Assembly (NCBI GenBank): GCA_036503775.1
Contig: DASXWH010000269.1
Location: 1 to 64,000 of the forward strand
Direction: 5' to 3'
Length of the DNA stretch: 64,000 bases
Source of the DNA: Ohtaekwangia sp036503775
GTDB lineage: Bacteria > Bacteroidota > Bacteroidia > Cytophagales > Cyclobacteriaceae
The notes under the pieces were generated by a model. The model did not search any database. It worked only from the letters and a program-made list of their open reading frames with translations, and was not told where the DNA came from. Shown here piece after piece: positions 51,989-60,176 of this stretch (within the stretch, counting starts at the first letter, position 1; each line of letters begins with the position of its first letter). The position numbers and the translations under genes are program-made.

Positions 51989-53596
51989 TCAATTCTTCAA
52001 CTTTCCCTCAAAAAGGAGCTTTGTATCCGGATCCAGCTCAATTCTGAGGGGTTTTGTGCCGACTGGAATGGTGAATTTGTTTGCAGCCTTATTGATTTTA
52101 AGCTTTTCGATATGGCGATTCTGAGGATTACCCTGGAAAATCCCCACTTCCAGTACAAAATCAAAGGGTTGACCGGGCTGGATTTGATTAATGGCCAGGT
52201 TCAGGGTCTTAGAGCGAGCATCATAGGTCCATGAGCCTTCTAACACCGGGTGACCGGCCCTGAACAGCCATTGCTGGAAGAAGATGCTCAGGTCTTTCCC
52301 GCTTGCTTCCTCCATTATTTTCAGAAAATCAGAAGTCTGGGCATTCCTGTTTTGAAAGGTTTGGTAATAATTACGAATGCCTTTCCAGAACACCTCATCA
52401 CCAACTTCGTTTCGCAGCATGTGAAGAACCCAACCTCCCTTTTGATAGGAATTTATGCTTAGAATTTCCAGCAGGTCATTTGGTAGTTCGGTGAATACAA
52501 TCGGTAAGGGTGTTGTCTTGTAAAAATCAATCACCTTATTCCGGGCGGTGATCATGGCATCGGTGAGGGAATCTTTTCCATGTGCATATTCAGCATAGAG
52601 ATGAGAAAAGTATGTAGCAAAACCCTCACTAAGCCAGATGTGATGCCAATCAGTTTCTGAAGCGGAATTACCAAACCACTGGTGAGCAATTTCATGTGCG
52701 ATAAGGTCTTCCTGACCAGCCATTCCATTTACCGAATTTTCGAAGTAGAAGATGTTGCTCGCATTCTCCATTCCGCCATATCGCGTTTTGGATTGAACGT
52801 TAGCCAGTTTTTTGTACGGATAAGGCCCGATGTGTTTATGGAAGTACTCCAACACCTTAAGGGCTACTGCATAATCATGAAATCCATCCAATCGATTTTG
52901 TGGATACACCCAGCTCTCGACTGGAATTCCGCTAATATCTCCTTCAAGGTGAATGGCAAAACGTGCCGCACCGATGACCATTACTTTGGTAGGGATGTCT
53001 ACCCGTTCCTGCCAGTGTGTGAGTTTTTGTTTTCTGTTGAGGTAGCTCTCCTCCACTTTAATTCCATTGCCGATCACTTCATATACCGTGGGAGCCGTTA
53101 CAATAAAATCTACCGAAGCTTTGTCTGATGGATGATCAACTGTGGGTAGCCATTGATGAGCGCGGTCGGGCCAGTTGTCACCGAAGAAAGTGCGGTCACC
53201 AAATTTATTTTTAGAGATTATTAAACCATCCTGTGGAATGCCGCTGTAGCGGATAACCACAGTGATGAGATCACCGGCATGACCGGCCGTAGGTAGCGTG
53301 ATATGAAGTTTATTCTGTTGATGCGTGAACGTGATCGCCTTGCCGGTGAACGTAACATCACTCACCACCATACCTGCTCCTTTGTCATTTCTGTTCGCGA
53401 GGTCGAGACTGAAGGTTTGAAGTGTACTCCGGAGTACGATCTGAATGGTAGCCGTTCCTGAAATCCGGTCTGTGCTGTCATTCAATTCAAGCTGAAAGCT
53501 GTAATGTTTTACATCGATGTTGTCTGCCGGGGGAAAGGCATGGCTTCCGGTGGAGTAAAGCAGTGTAAGCAACAACAGGGATAAAATTCTTTTCAT
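51989..53596 (-). CDS. M1 family metallopeptidase (aminopeptidase N-like), secreted
   Basis: 535-aa secreted zinc aminopeptidase. Signal peptide residues 1-20 (ending GSHA). An N-terminal beta saddle domain (about 25-200) precedes the catalytic domain with the exopeptidase motif GGMENAS and the zinc site HEIAHQWFG near residue 300, with the third ligand in LSEGFATYF. The large C-terminal domain of classical 850-aa enzymes is missing, but short (500-600 aa) M1 proteins are common in Bacteroidota. It is divergent from the S1/P1-type gene with 57 bases between start codons. Confidence 0.92.
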   Translation of the reverse strand: MKRILSLLLLTLLYSTGSHAFPPADNIDVKHYSFQLELNDSTDRISGTATIQIVLRSTLQTFSLDLANRNDKGAGMVVSDVTFTGKAITFTHQQNKLHITLPTAGHAGDLITVVIRYSGIPQDGLIISKNKFGDRTFFGDNWPDRAHQWLPTVDHPSDKASVDFIVTAPTVYEVIGNGIKVEESYLNRKQKLTHWQERVDIPTKVMVIGAARFAIHLEGDISGIPVESWVYPQNRLDGFHDYAVALKVLEYFHKHIGPYPYKKLANVQSKTRYGGMENASNIFYFENSVNGMAGQEDLIAHEIAHQWFGNSASETDWHHIWLSEGFATYFSHLYAEYAHGKDSLTDAMITARNKVIDFYKTTPLPIVFTELPNDLLEILSINSYQKGGWVLHMLRNEVGDEVFWKGIRNYYQTFQNRNAQTSDFLKIMEEASGKDLSIFFQQWLFRAGHPVLEGSWTYDARSKTLNLAINQIQPGQPFDFVLEVGIFQGNPQNRHIEKLKINKAANKFTIPVGTKPLRIELDPDTKLLFEGKLKN

Positions 53597-53653
53597 AGGG
53601 TGGTCGATTTTTATCTACCTTGTCAGGAAGGTTGTTGGCAATTTAGACGCATT

Positions 53654-54613
53654 ATGCGATTCATCCGGAATATTTTTTTGATCGGTATCATTCCATTGTT
53701 TTCAGGCTGGGGATTTTATGGCCATCAACGGATCAACCGGCTGGCGGTGTTTGCCCTTCCTCCGGATATGGTTGGATTTTATAAACACAATATCACCTAT
53801 ATCACGGAGGCATCGGTTAATCCGGATAAGCGAAGGTTTACGGTGGTGGATGAAGCACCTCGTCATTACCTCGACATTGATCATTATGGCGACAGTGCTT
53901 TACACCGGATGCCCCGGTACTGGAAAGAAGCGGCTGAAAAATATACAGAAGATACCCTTAAGGCCTATGGTATTCTTCCCTGGCATATCAACGTAATGTA
54001 TTACCGGTTGAGGGATGCCATGACGGTTCGTGACCCGGAACGGATTTTAAAGTTGTCAGCGGAGTTGGGGCATTACATAGCCGATGCGCATGTGCCGTTG
54101 CATACTACTGAAAATTATAATGGACAGCTCACCGGCCAGGAAGGTATTCATGCTTTCTGGGAATCGCGGTTGCCTGAATTGTTTTCAGACAGGTATAATT
54201 TCTTTGTGGGTAAGGCCACCTATATTCCCAATCCACAACTGGCGGCATGGATGGCCATTGGGGAATCACATGCTGCTGTGGACTCTGTTCTGCTCATCGA
54301 AAAACGATTGTCTGTAAAACTCGGGGAACGAAAGTATTCCTTTGAAACCAAGGGAAAGCAAACGGTAAAAGTGTTTTCACAGGAGTATGCCGAAGCCTAT
54401 CATGACATGCTTGGTGGGATGGTTGAACAACGCATGAAGGCCGCCATCCGCATGACAGCCAATTTCTGGTACACCGCATGGGTGGATGCTGGTCAACCTG
54501 AACTGAATTCACTGATTCATGCCAAACCCACGACTGAAGAGCTTGCACGGAGAAGGGAAGATATTGCGGAGATGAAACAGGAGAGGCTGAACGTGAGAAG
54601 TCATGAAGAGTGA
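53654..54613 (+). CDS. S1/P1 nuclease / zinc-dependent phospholipase C-like protein
   Basis: 319-aa exported protein with the trinuclear-zinc fold of phospholipase C and S1/P1 nucleases. The frame extends to a GTG at 53600; the ATG at 53654 begins a signal peptide (MRFIRNIFLIGIIPLFSG) whose cleavage exposes a tryptophan (WGFYGHQRIN), which in this fold is the first zinc ligand. Other ligand motifs: YLDIDHYG, ELGHYIADAHVPLHTTEN and GIHAFWESRLPE. Substrate may be nucleic acid or phospholipid; undecidable from sequence. The last 20 residues are charged and probably disordered. Confidence 0.87.
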   Translation: MRFIRNIFLIGIIPLFSGWGFYGHQRINRLAVFALPPDMVGFYKHNITYITEASVNPDKRRFTVVDEAPRHYLDIDHYGDSALHRMPRYWKEAAEKYTEDTLKAYGILPWHINVMYYRLRDAMTVRDPERILKLSAELGHYIADAHVPLHTTENYNGQLTGQEGIHAFWESRLPELFSDRYNFFVGKATYIPNPQLAAWMAIGESHAAVDSVLLIEKRLSVKLGERKYSFETKGKQTVKVFSQEYAEAYHDMLGGMVEQRMKAAIRMTANFWYTAWVDAGQPELNSLIHAKPTTEELARRREDIAEMKQERLNVRSHEE

Positions 54614-54665
54614 AAATTATAAAGGCCAGCTTTACGCCAGCCCCTTTACCGCTCACATTTTTAAC

Positions 54666-56408
54666 TTATGAGTAGCCGTTTTTATAGTATTGAGTAATGT
54701 CAGTAGCGAGTTTCAGAATGCGTTGTGGTTTCCGGTTACTGTCGCGTAAAATGGAATAGCTTCCTTTGATTACAATTTTTCGATTGTCTTTTGTGACACG
54801 TTCATATGTTCCGGGTCGTGCTATTCCGTTGCTCAGGTCTTTCCAGAAGTGCTGGTATTCTGCTGAATTTTTATGCTCACTGCTTACAAAGATCTGATGA
54901 TGTTTCCCCTGAATATCGGAAAGGGTATACCCCATCAATTCCAGAAAAGTTTTGTTGGCCTCTACAATGGTTCCGTCTAAGTTGAATTCAATGGAAGCAA
55001 TGCCGCTTTCTTCAATGGCTTTGATGCGTGTTTCTGATTCGGTGGCTTTCCGGTTCATTTCTTCCTGGGTGGCTGAAAGTTCTTCCATGTTTTGACGCAT
55101 CTCTTCTTCCTGTGCGCGCATCACTTCGGCTTTCTGCATAGATTCGTCCAGCAATTGTTTTATGCGTTGTGTGGTTTTAGAAGAGATAATTGCGGAAGCT
55201 ATATTTTCAGCGGCCTTGTTGATGAACTGCATTTGGTAATCCTTCAATTCATGGAAGGAGGCCAGTTCGATTACCCCAACGGTTTCATCCTGTGTTTTTA
55301 CCGGTACGATATAAAGGCATCGGGGTGGGGCTTCTCCCAGGCCTGATGTGATCTTGATATAATCCTGAGGAACTACAGTCATGTAGATGGGCTCACCCTC
55401 CAGAAAGCACTGACCGACCAATCCTTCGCCTATGCCAAGACGTTTGTTTAAGTACTTTTTTCGACTGTAGGCATAGCAGGCAGCCAGGCTAAGCACCTGA
55501 TCATCTTGTTCGGTTTCGAGTAGAAATAACCCTCCCTGGTTGAGCTGTGCGTAGTTAACCACTTCGGTGATAAAGGTATCGGCCAGTGCGTATGGATCAG
55601 TAGCATGTTGACGAATAATATCACCCACTTTGGTGATACCTACCGTTACAAATTTTTCCTGTTGTTCACGCGTTGAACTGGTCTTCAGATTTTCGCGCAT
55701 GGTAAGCAGTGATTTTCCCAGCTCATCGTCTTTATCCAGTAGTTCGTATGCGATATCCAGATTTCCTTTGCTGATCTCTTCAGCAAAAGAAATATTGTTG
55801 GATACATTCGCTACCTGTTTGTTAAGCTGCAGGGTTTTGTGTGCGTTACTTAGAGTATTTTGCTCAAGGTCGTATGCCCAGTACCCACAAATGCCCATGA
55901 TCACTGCAGCCAATGCGGCATGAAACAGAAATGCCTGAATGTCCATGTAATCCAGCTGGGTGAAATAAATTTCTTTCATACCCTGATATTGAATCCAGGC
56001 GAAAGAGGCATGGTGAACTACCGTAATGAGCAGCAACGGAATGATCAGTTTCCAGTTGCGGAATGTGATGAGTAGTGCAGCGCCAACAAAAAAGAAGAAA
56101 TGCATCTCAAACAAACCGTGCATCTGGTAGATGAACTGAGCAGAGAAAACAGCAAAGACACCGCTTAGTACATATTGATAAAGTCTGAACTGCGGCAGGA
56201 GTGTCTTTGTAATAAAGTATGCCACCAGGCAGAGAGAACCGACACCGACTGCAATCAGATAGGTGTCGTAAACGAGGGACAATGCTAATCCGAATACAAA
56301 GTATATGCTGATGGCATACGACATGATGCGGTCGGATTTTTCATTCACTTCACGAAAGGCTTCCTTTCGCTCCATTTCCGTTAAGGAAACTGATTTGGAT
56401 GGACTCAT
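54666..56408 (-). CDS. membrane sensor with GAF and PAS domains, no output domain
   Basis: 580-aa protein. About six membrane helices occupy residues 30-200. A linker and a GAF domain (about 250-400; LADTFITEVVNYAQLNQGGLFLL, GIGEGLVGQCFLEGEPIYMT) follow, then a coiled coil (about 405-460; MQKAEVMRAQEEEMRQNMEELSAT) and a C-terminal PAS domain (about 462-575; GIASIEFNLDGTIVEANKTFLELMGY). The sequence stops after the PAS domain: no histidine kinase, GGDEF, EAL or methyl-accepting signalling tip follows. The coiled-coil/PAS end resembles the parts of Bacteroidota hybrid sensors. It probably signals through a partner protein. Confidence 0.85.
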   Translation of the reverse strand: MSPSKSVSLTEMERKEAFREVNEKSDRIMSYAISIYFVFGLALSLVYDTYLIAVGVGSLCLVAYFITKTLLPQFRLYQYVLSGVFAVFSAQFIYQMHGLFEMHFFFFVGAALLITFRNWKLIIPLLLITVVHHASFAWIQYQGMKEIYFTQLDYMDIQAFLFHAALAAVIMGICGYWAYDLEQNTLSNAHKTLQLNKQVANVSNNISFAEEISKGNLDIAYELLDKDDELGKSLLTMRENLKTSSTREQQEKFVTVGITKVGDIIRQHATDPYALADTFITEVVNYAQLNQGGLFLLETEQDDQVLSLAACYAYSRKKYLNKRLGIGEGLVGQCFLEGEPIYMTVVPQDYIKITSGLGEAPPRCLYIVPVKTQDETVGVIELASFHELKDYQMQFINKAAENIASAIISSKTTQRIKQLLDESMQKAEVMRAQEEEMRQNMEELSATQEEMNRKATESETRIKAIEESGIASIEFNLDGTIVEANKTFLELMGYTLSDIQGKHHQIFVSSEHKNSAEYQHFWKDLSNGIARPGTYERVTKDNRKIVIKGSYSILRDSNRKPQRILKLATDITQYYKNGYS

Positions 56409-56451
56409 ATGTTATATTAGATGGGCTCATAGATGGGAGTGTATTTGGACC

Positions 56452-57072
56452 CTAGAAGAATTCCAGCTCGGCTGTTTCAGCGGGGGAGAGTTCACAGCCG
56501 TATGATTGTGTTGCCAGTATACCAAAAGTGGGAAGAGGTTGATCGTTCAGCAGGGCTACCAGTGAAAGCTCGGCAAAGTTGGAAGCCCGCGTAGTGCAAT
56601 ACCTTGATCGATTATAATTTCCGCGATAAAACAGATTTCCATTTTTATCAATGATGGCCGCCTGGGGTGTTGAGTATACGCCACAGGCTTTTGCGATATC
56701 TTCGTGGTTGTCGATCAGTACCTGGAGATCACTTCCAAAAAGTTTAAGTGCTTTTGTTTTGTCCTGCGATGTGCGCACCACAATGATAAAAGCGATGCTG
56801 TCCTGATAACTTCGGATGAGCGATTGAATGTGCCGTGCATTAAATCGTGAGCAGGGACATTCTGCGCTATAGAAATGAATAAAGTATGCCTGATCTTTTT
56901 GAAGCGAGGCGGGTAGCGTTATTTTTTCACCGATTGCTACGGATTGATAATTATAGGGAACGGGAGTTGGAAGACTGTATTTTAATTCCTGTTTCCAGAA
57001 GATTATCAGAACACCTGCCGCAAAGACAATAATTGTCAATGAAGCAAGGATCACCCTTACACTACTTTTCAT
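56452..57072 (-). CDS. membrane-anchored thioredoxin-fold protein (CPC motif)
   Basis: 206-aa protein with an N-terminal membrane anchor (residues about 7-25) and a thioredoxin-like domain resembling TlpA/DUF6436 proteins: KDQAYFIHFYSAECPCSRFNARHIQSLI holds the active-site position, but the motif is CPC rather than CxxC. The downstream cis-proline context is GVYSTPQAAIIDKNG. Further cysteines lie at YCTTRA and YGCELS. A periplasmic redox role is likely; the mechanism with CPC may differ from thioredoxin. The 197 bases upstream of it show no gene beyond tiny ORFs. Confidence 0.78.
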   Translation of the reverse strand: MKSSVRVILASLTIIVFAAGVLIIFWKQELKYSLPTPVPYNYQSVAIGEKITLPASLQKDQAYFIHFYSAECPCSRFNARHIQSLIRSYQDSIAFIIVVRTSQDKTKALKLFGSDLQVLIDNHEDIAKACGVYSTPQAAIIDKNGNLFYRGNYNRSRYCTTRASNFAELSLVALLNDQPLPTFGILATQSYGCELSPAETAELEFF

Positions 57073-57268
57073 CTTTAGGTCTTTTACTCACCAATACCCT
57101 TTAACAGGATTCTGGTTAAAATGTTTAAAGTCAAAGCTGAGACCAACTGACTTTTTTGATGCAGGACCAGAAGAAAAGGAATGCAAACGATACATTTTGG
57201 CGTTAAATGTATGCGGAATAGTATGCCTGGCAGCTTACTGAAATTTTAATTCATCCCGATTTGAGGAT

Positions 57269-57571
57269 TTAATTCTTAGAATTGTTCTGGAGCAAAGCCT
57301 CAACAATGCTGTTCCATTCATGTTTCAGATCGCCTGTAAATACTGGCTTGCCGGCACGGTGATACCAATACGAAGCATTCCCCAAGTCACCTTCAACCCG
57401 ATGAAGATAAGCGTGGATCCATGAACCTTCGCTGGTGTTTATTTCCTGCGCAATATTGTGAGCAGCTTCCCAATCACCCTTGCCTTCATGCCACATAGCT
57501 TTCAGCAATGGAGTTAATGTTGAGGGTGGAGTGGTTTGTTGAAGCGTAGCTTTGAATTCATTCAATGTCAT
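57269..57571 (-). CDS. small conserved-looking protein of unknown function
   Basis: 100-aa cytosolic, mostly helical protein: LLKAMWHEGKGDWEAAHNIAQEI, then SWIHAYLHRVEGDLGNASYWYHRAGKP, giving a TPR-like helix pair, and a C-terminal helix. From memory, similar 90-110-aa proteins occur in many Bacteroidota and proteobacteria without assigned function. The codon use fits its neighbours and the reading frame is clean. It lies between two minus-strand genes, with heptad element C directly upstream of its start. Confidence 0.72.
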   Translation of the reverse strand: MTLNEFKATLQQTTPPSTLTPLLKAMWHEGKGDWEAAHNIAQEINTSEGSWIHAYLHRVEGDLGNASYWYHRAGKPVFTGDLKHEWNSIVEALLQNNSKN

Positions 57572-57579
57572 AATTACAC

Positions 57580-57628
57580 AAAGCTAAAAGCAAAAAGCAC
57601 AAAGCTGGCTTTCTGCTTTCCGCTTTGT
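57580..57628 (-). repeat. inverted 7-base-unit repeat element C (may also terminate transcription)
   Basis: Four perfect AAAGCNN units (57580-57607) are followed without a gap by three GCTTTNN units (57608-57628), i.e. the same unit inverted. The two arms can pair; the best stem is CACAAAGC (57598-57605) with GCTTTGTG (57622-57629). On the minus strand it lies 13 bases after the SRPBCC stop and runs into a T-rich tail, so it could act as that gene's terminator. The period and head-to-head layout equal those of elements A and B, but the unit sequence differs. Confidence 0.8.
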
Positions 57629-57641
57629 GTTATGCCTGGAC

Positions 57642-58640
57642 TTATTGAACGGGGTAGTAAATTTCCGTGGTCCACTGTGCCGTGTCTTTAACTACTCCCG
57701 GGTCGGTGACATAAACTTCCATCGGGGCTCCGTTCATCTGAAGCTTTTTGTACTCTACAAATTGCACAATTTGATTGTGTGTATCGATCATGGTGGCATA
57801 GTCACCTTTATGAACCGCTTTCAGGAATTTTCCACCGGTTGTTTTTTCCACTTTGTATTTAGCCGGCACCTTGGCATTGGCAGCCACTGGTAAAGCACAA
57901 ACCATATCCATGGATTCTTCAGAATATGCAGGATATAGTGCAAACGGATAACCGGCCAATTGAACTTTGGATTTTGCCAGACCATTCATCAGTTCACCAT
58001 ACATCTTTCCCATTTGTGCACTGATGGCTGCCGGATCTTTTGGACTCATGGTGGTGGTAAGGCTCACATAACTTATGGGAGAAAGATTTTCTTCCGTTAT
58101 CTCTACCGTGAATTTAGGCTTGGCTTCCGCGATCTCTTTCAGTTTCTGCAGATCATATTCAAGGGCTTTATCCATTTCAGACTTCATGAACAGTGCACCG
58201 ACCCAGCGCATGACCGGATTCATACCCATATCGGTTTCGAAACCCATAGTGAGTTTGGTGCTGTCACCAGACGGTTCAAAAGTGTACCAGGTTTGTGCCG
58301 TTCCCTGCTCCATAAAGTCGAGGTTTGTCTTGATGGATTTGTCGGGTATACTTTCCGTAATGGTAGCTTTTCCTTTACCGGATTCCTCACCATCCCAGCT
58401 GTAGGTTCCATTCACACCGGATTTAACATCTCCGTAAACAACCGTCATGTTTCCTTTGTAGAGGTTGCTCCAGTATTCCCAGTTTGCCCACCGGTCAAGG
58501 TTATTGATCTCCTCAAATGAACTGGCAGCAGGTGCGTTGATGGTGATGCTTCTTGAAACTGAAAACTCGCGAGGTAAGAGATAGCCTCCGAGTATAACAA
58601 CGACAAGAATTCCCAGGATCAGCAGAATAATCTTTTTCAT
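57642..58640 (-). CDS. SRPBCC and GyrI-like domain protein
   Basis: 332-aa protein with an N-terminal membrane anchor (residues about 3-21). Residues about 28-165 form a START/SRPBCC-type ligand-binding domain (VSRSITINAPAASSFEEINNLDRWANW) common in Bacteroidota; about 175-330 form a GyrI-like (SOUL/AraC effector-binding-type) domain (MGKMYGELMNGL, GDYATMIDTHNQIVQFVEYKKLQMNGAP). Both folds bind small hydrophobic ligands, but no ligand can be named. It is divergent from the DUF4199 gene (113 bases). Confidence 0.85.
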   Translation of the reverse strand: MKKIILLILGILVVVILGGYLLPREFSVSRSITINAPAASSFEEINNLDRWANWEYWSNLYKGNMTVVYGDVKSGVNGTYSWDGEESGKGKATITESIPDKSIKTNLDFMEQGTAQTWYTFEPSGDSTKLTMGFETDMGMNPVMRWVGALFMKSEMDKALEYDLQKLKEIAEAKPKFTVEITEENLSPISYVSLTTTMSPKDPAAISAQMGKMYGELMNGLAKSKVQLAGYPFALYPAYSEESMDMVCALPVAANAKVPAKYKVEKTTGGKFLKAVHKGDYATMIDTHNQIVQFVEYKKLQMNGAPMEVYVTDPGVVKDTAQWTTEIYYPVQ

Positions 58641-58753
58641 ATGTAATCAGGTTTTGGTGGGGCCATGAATGTACGAATAATAAGCTTTCGAAAACGTTTG
58701 CAATTGTCTTGAAAAATCCGAAAATTTATCAAAACCTAAATCATCCCATACGT

Positions 58754-59224
58754 ATGAGCTTGTTCACAAATCCTAACCGCATTCCAGAGAATTACGGCAT
58801 TAAGATCGCAGTCGGCTTAATCGTTTTTTTTATCGTCATGAAGTTTGCCGGGTTCGCGCACCACATTGAACTGCGCCTGTTGAATCTGGTAATACTTGCT
58901 GCCGGTGTATACCTTGCTCTGAAGAAATTCAAAGAGACACATAAAGACAACCTGAACTACTTTCGGGGACTGATCACGGGCGTTGCCACGGCAGGTATAG
59001 GCTCATTGATTTTTGGTGCGTTCCTGTTTTTCTATATGCGCTTCGATTCAGATATGATGGAATCCATCCGTGCCAATGAGCAGATGGGAAGACACCTTAA
59101 TCCCTACATGGCCGCATTCATTGTTGTACTGGAGGGTTTCTTTTCCGGTTTGCTGGTAACCTTCGTGTTGCTGAACTGGGTTAATACGGATGATGTGAAC
59201 GATCCCCAAGGTGTATCGAAATAA
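58754..59224 (+). CDS. DUF4199 membrane protein (third copy)
   Basis: 156-aa membrane protein with four hydrophobic segments (about 15-33, 40-55, 70-95 and 125-148). HKDNLNYFRGLITGVATAGIGSLIFGAF at about 65-95 corresponds to the GYLGYGKAF region of the copies at 28932 and 29460. An upstream ATG at 58709 is ignored because the product from 58754 matches family length. It stands alone, with its own terminator. Confidence 0.8.
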   Translation: MSLFTNPNRIPENYGIKIAVGLIVFFIVMKFAGFAHHIELRLLNLVILAAGVYLALKKFKETHKDNLNYFRGLITGVATAGIGSLIFGAFLFFYMRFDSDMMESIRANEQMGRHLNPYMAAFIVVLEGFFSGLLVTFVLLNWVNTDDVNDPQGVSK

Positions 59225-59248
59225 CGGTTGGTAATCTATAATCTACGC

Positions 59249-59282
59249 AAGTCCGGTGAAATTCATTTTGCCGGACTTTTTT
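59249..59282 (+). terminator. terminator after the third DUF4199 gene
   Basis: AAGTCCGG (59249-59256) pairs with CCGGACTT (59271-59278) around a 14-base loop and runs into a T tract (59277-59282). Confidence 0.85.
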
Positions 59283-59309
59283 AATGTCGTTTCCCGCAGG
59301 AAATGAATT

Positions 59310-60020
59310 TCAGATCTTCCTTCCACCGTTCACCTTTATCTCAGAACCTTCAGCCAGAAATACAGAGACTGGCTTTTGATGATTCAGAAATTCAAATGTC
59401 TTCCCATAAAGTAATCCGAAGTCAACATCAATGATGTGAGACTGAGTCTTATAAATTTTCCACCGCGGATGTTCTACCTGGTACTCTGATGTTGTTATTG
59501 AATTGATCCGGGTATATCCCCAGTAATGCTCCGTGATGAATTCTTCTTCACTGCTTGCGTTAATATCAGACGATGTCAGACTTGTGGTCACTGAAAGCGA
59601 ATGCCACCGGTTTTTTTTCCATTTATAGGTTATTTGAAGTGTATCCTGATCCTGAATCCAGGTGTGAGCCATCTTCATGGTTTCATAATGTTCGCCATAC
59701 ACCGTGTTGGCTACAAACGTAAGGGCGGGTTTGGGTACGATCTCCTTTATGAAGACCACACCCCGTTTCCATTCTTGCCCTTCTTTATAACGAACATAGA
59801 ACCTCAGGTTTACTTCTTCAAAATTGATATGAAATGGAATGCGGATTCCCTTGATCGAAGTATTCAGAAACATAAAACCCACCAGACTGACATAGCATTG
59901 ATTGTTCCATAGGTCCAGTTCTGTCTTTGCCGGCAAAAAAGGTGTCAGGATTTTTTTGTCGATAACATAGTTAGCCATCGCCAGTTTTCGCCATTCCGCT
60001 TTCAGAAATGTATTTGCCAT
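59310..60020 (-). CDS. DUF2071 (YqjF-like) protein
   Basis: 236-aa cytosolic protein of the DUF2071 family (acetoacetate-decarboxylase-like fold). Typical features: AEWRKLAMANYVIDKKIL at the start, LVGFMFLNTSIKGI, VNLRFYVRY near residues 70-80, and VVFIKEIVPKPALTFVANTVYGEHY. Length is normal. Function unknown. It is divergent from the Xaa-Pro aminopeptidase gene; the 156-base gap between start codons shows no clear promoter. Confidence 0.88.
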   Translation of the reverse strand: MANTFLKAEWRKLAMANYVIDKKILTPFLPAKTELDLWNNQCYVSLVGFMFLNTSIKGIRIPFHINFEEVNLRFYVRYKEGQEWKRGVVFIKEIVPKPALTFVANTVYGEHYETMKMAHTWIQDQDTLQITYKWKKNRWHSLSVTTSLTSSDINASSEEEFITEHYWGYTRINSITTSEYQVEHPRWKIYKTQSHIIDVDFGLLYGKTFEFLNHQKPVSVFLAEGSEIKVNGGRKI

Positions 60021-60176
60021 GATTGTATTAAGTTCGATAATGAGGACATCTCATCCGGTTTTTGAACACCTGATAATCGGAAGGATTGTCTTCCTGTAGT
60101 TTTATTTAAATTGCACCGCATCATGACAACCTGCTGTAAGGATACATGAATACTCAGTCAATGTAACGAATCCAGT

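Noticed and set aside
52682..53128. 148-aa open frame on the plus strand
   Set aside because: Antisense to the M1 peptidase catalytic region, which has complete HExxH and GMEN motifs.
57073..57268. Small genes in the 196-base gap
   Set aside because: Only tiny ORFs are present (for example 15 codons on the plus strand near 57160), without a convincing start signal; nothing supported.
57580..57628. CRISPR-like array
   Set aside because: Units are 7 bases without spacers and no cas gene is in the window.
57960..58520. 186-aa open frame on the plus strand
   Set aside because: Antisense to the SRPBCC/GyrI-like gene, which has a clear domain structure; the shadow translation is rich in His, Phe and Arg without motifs.
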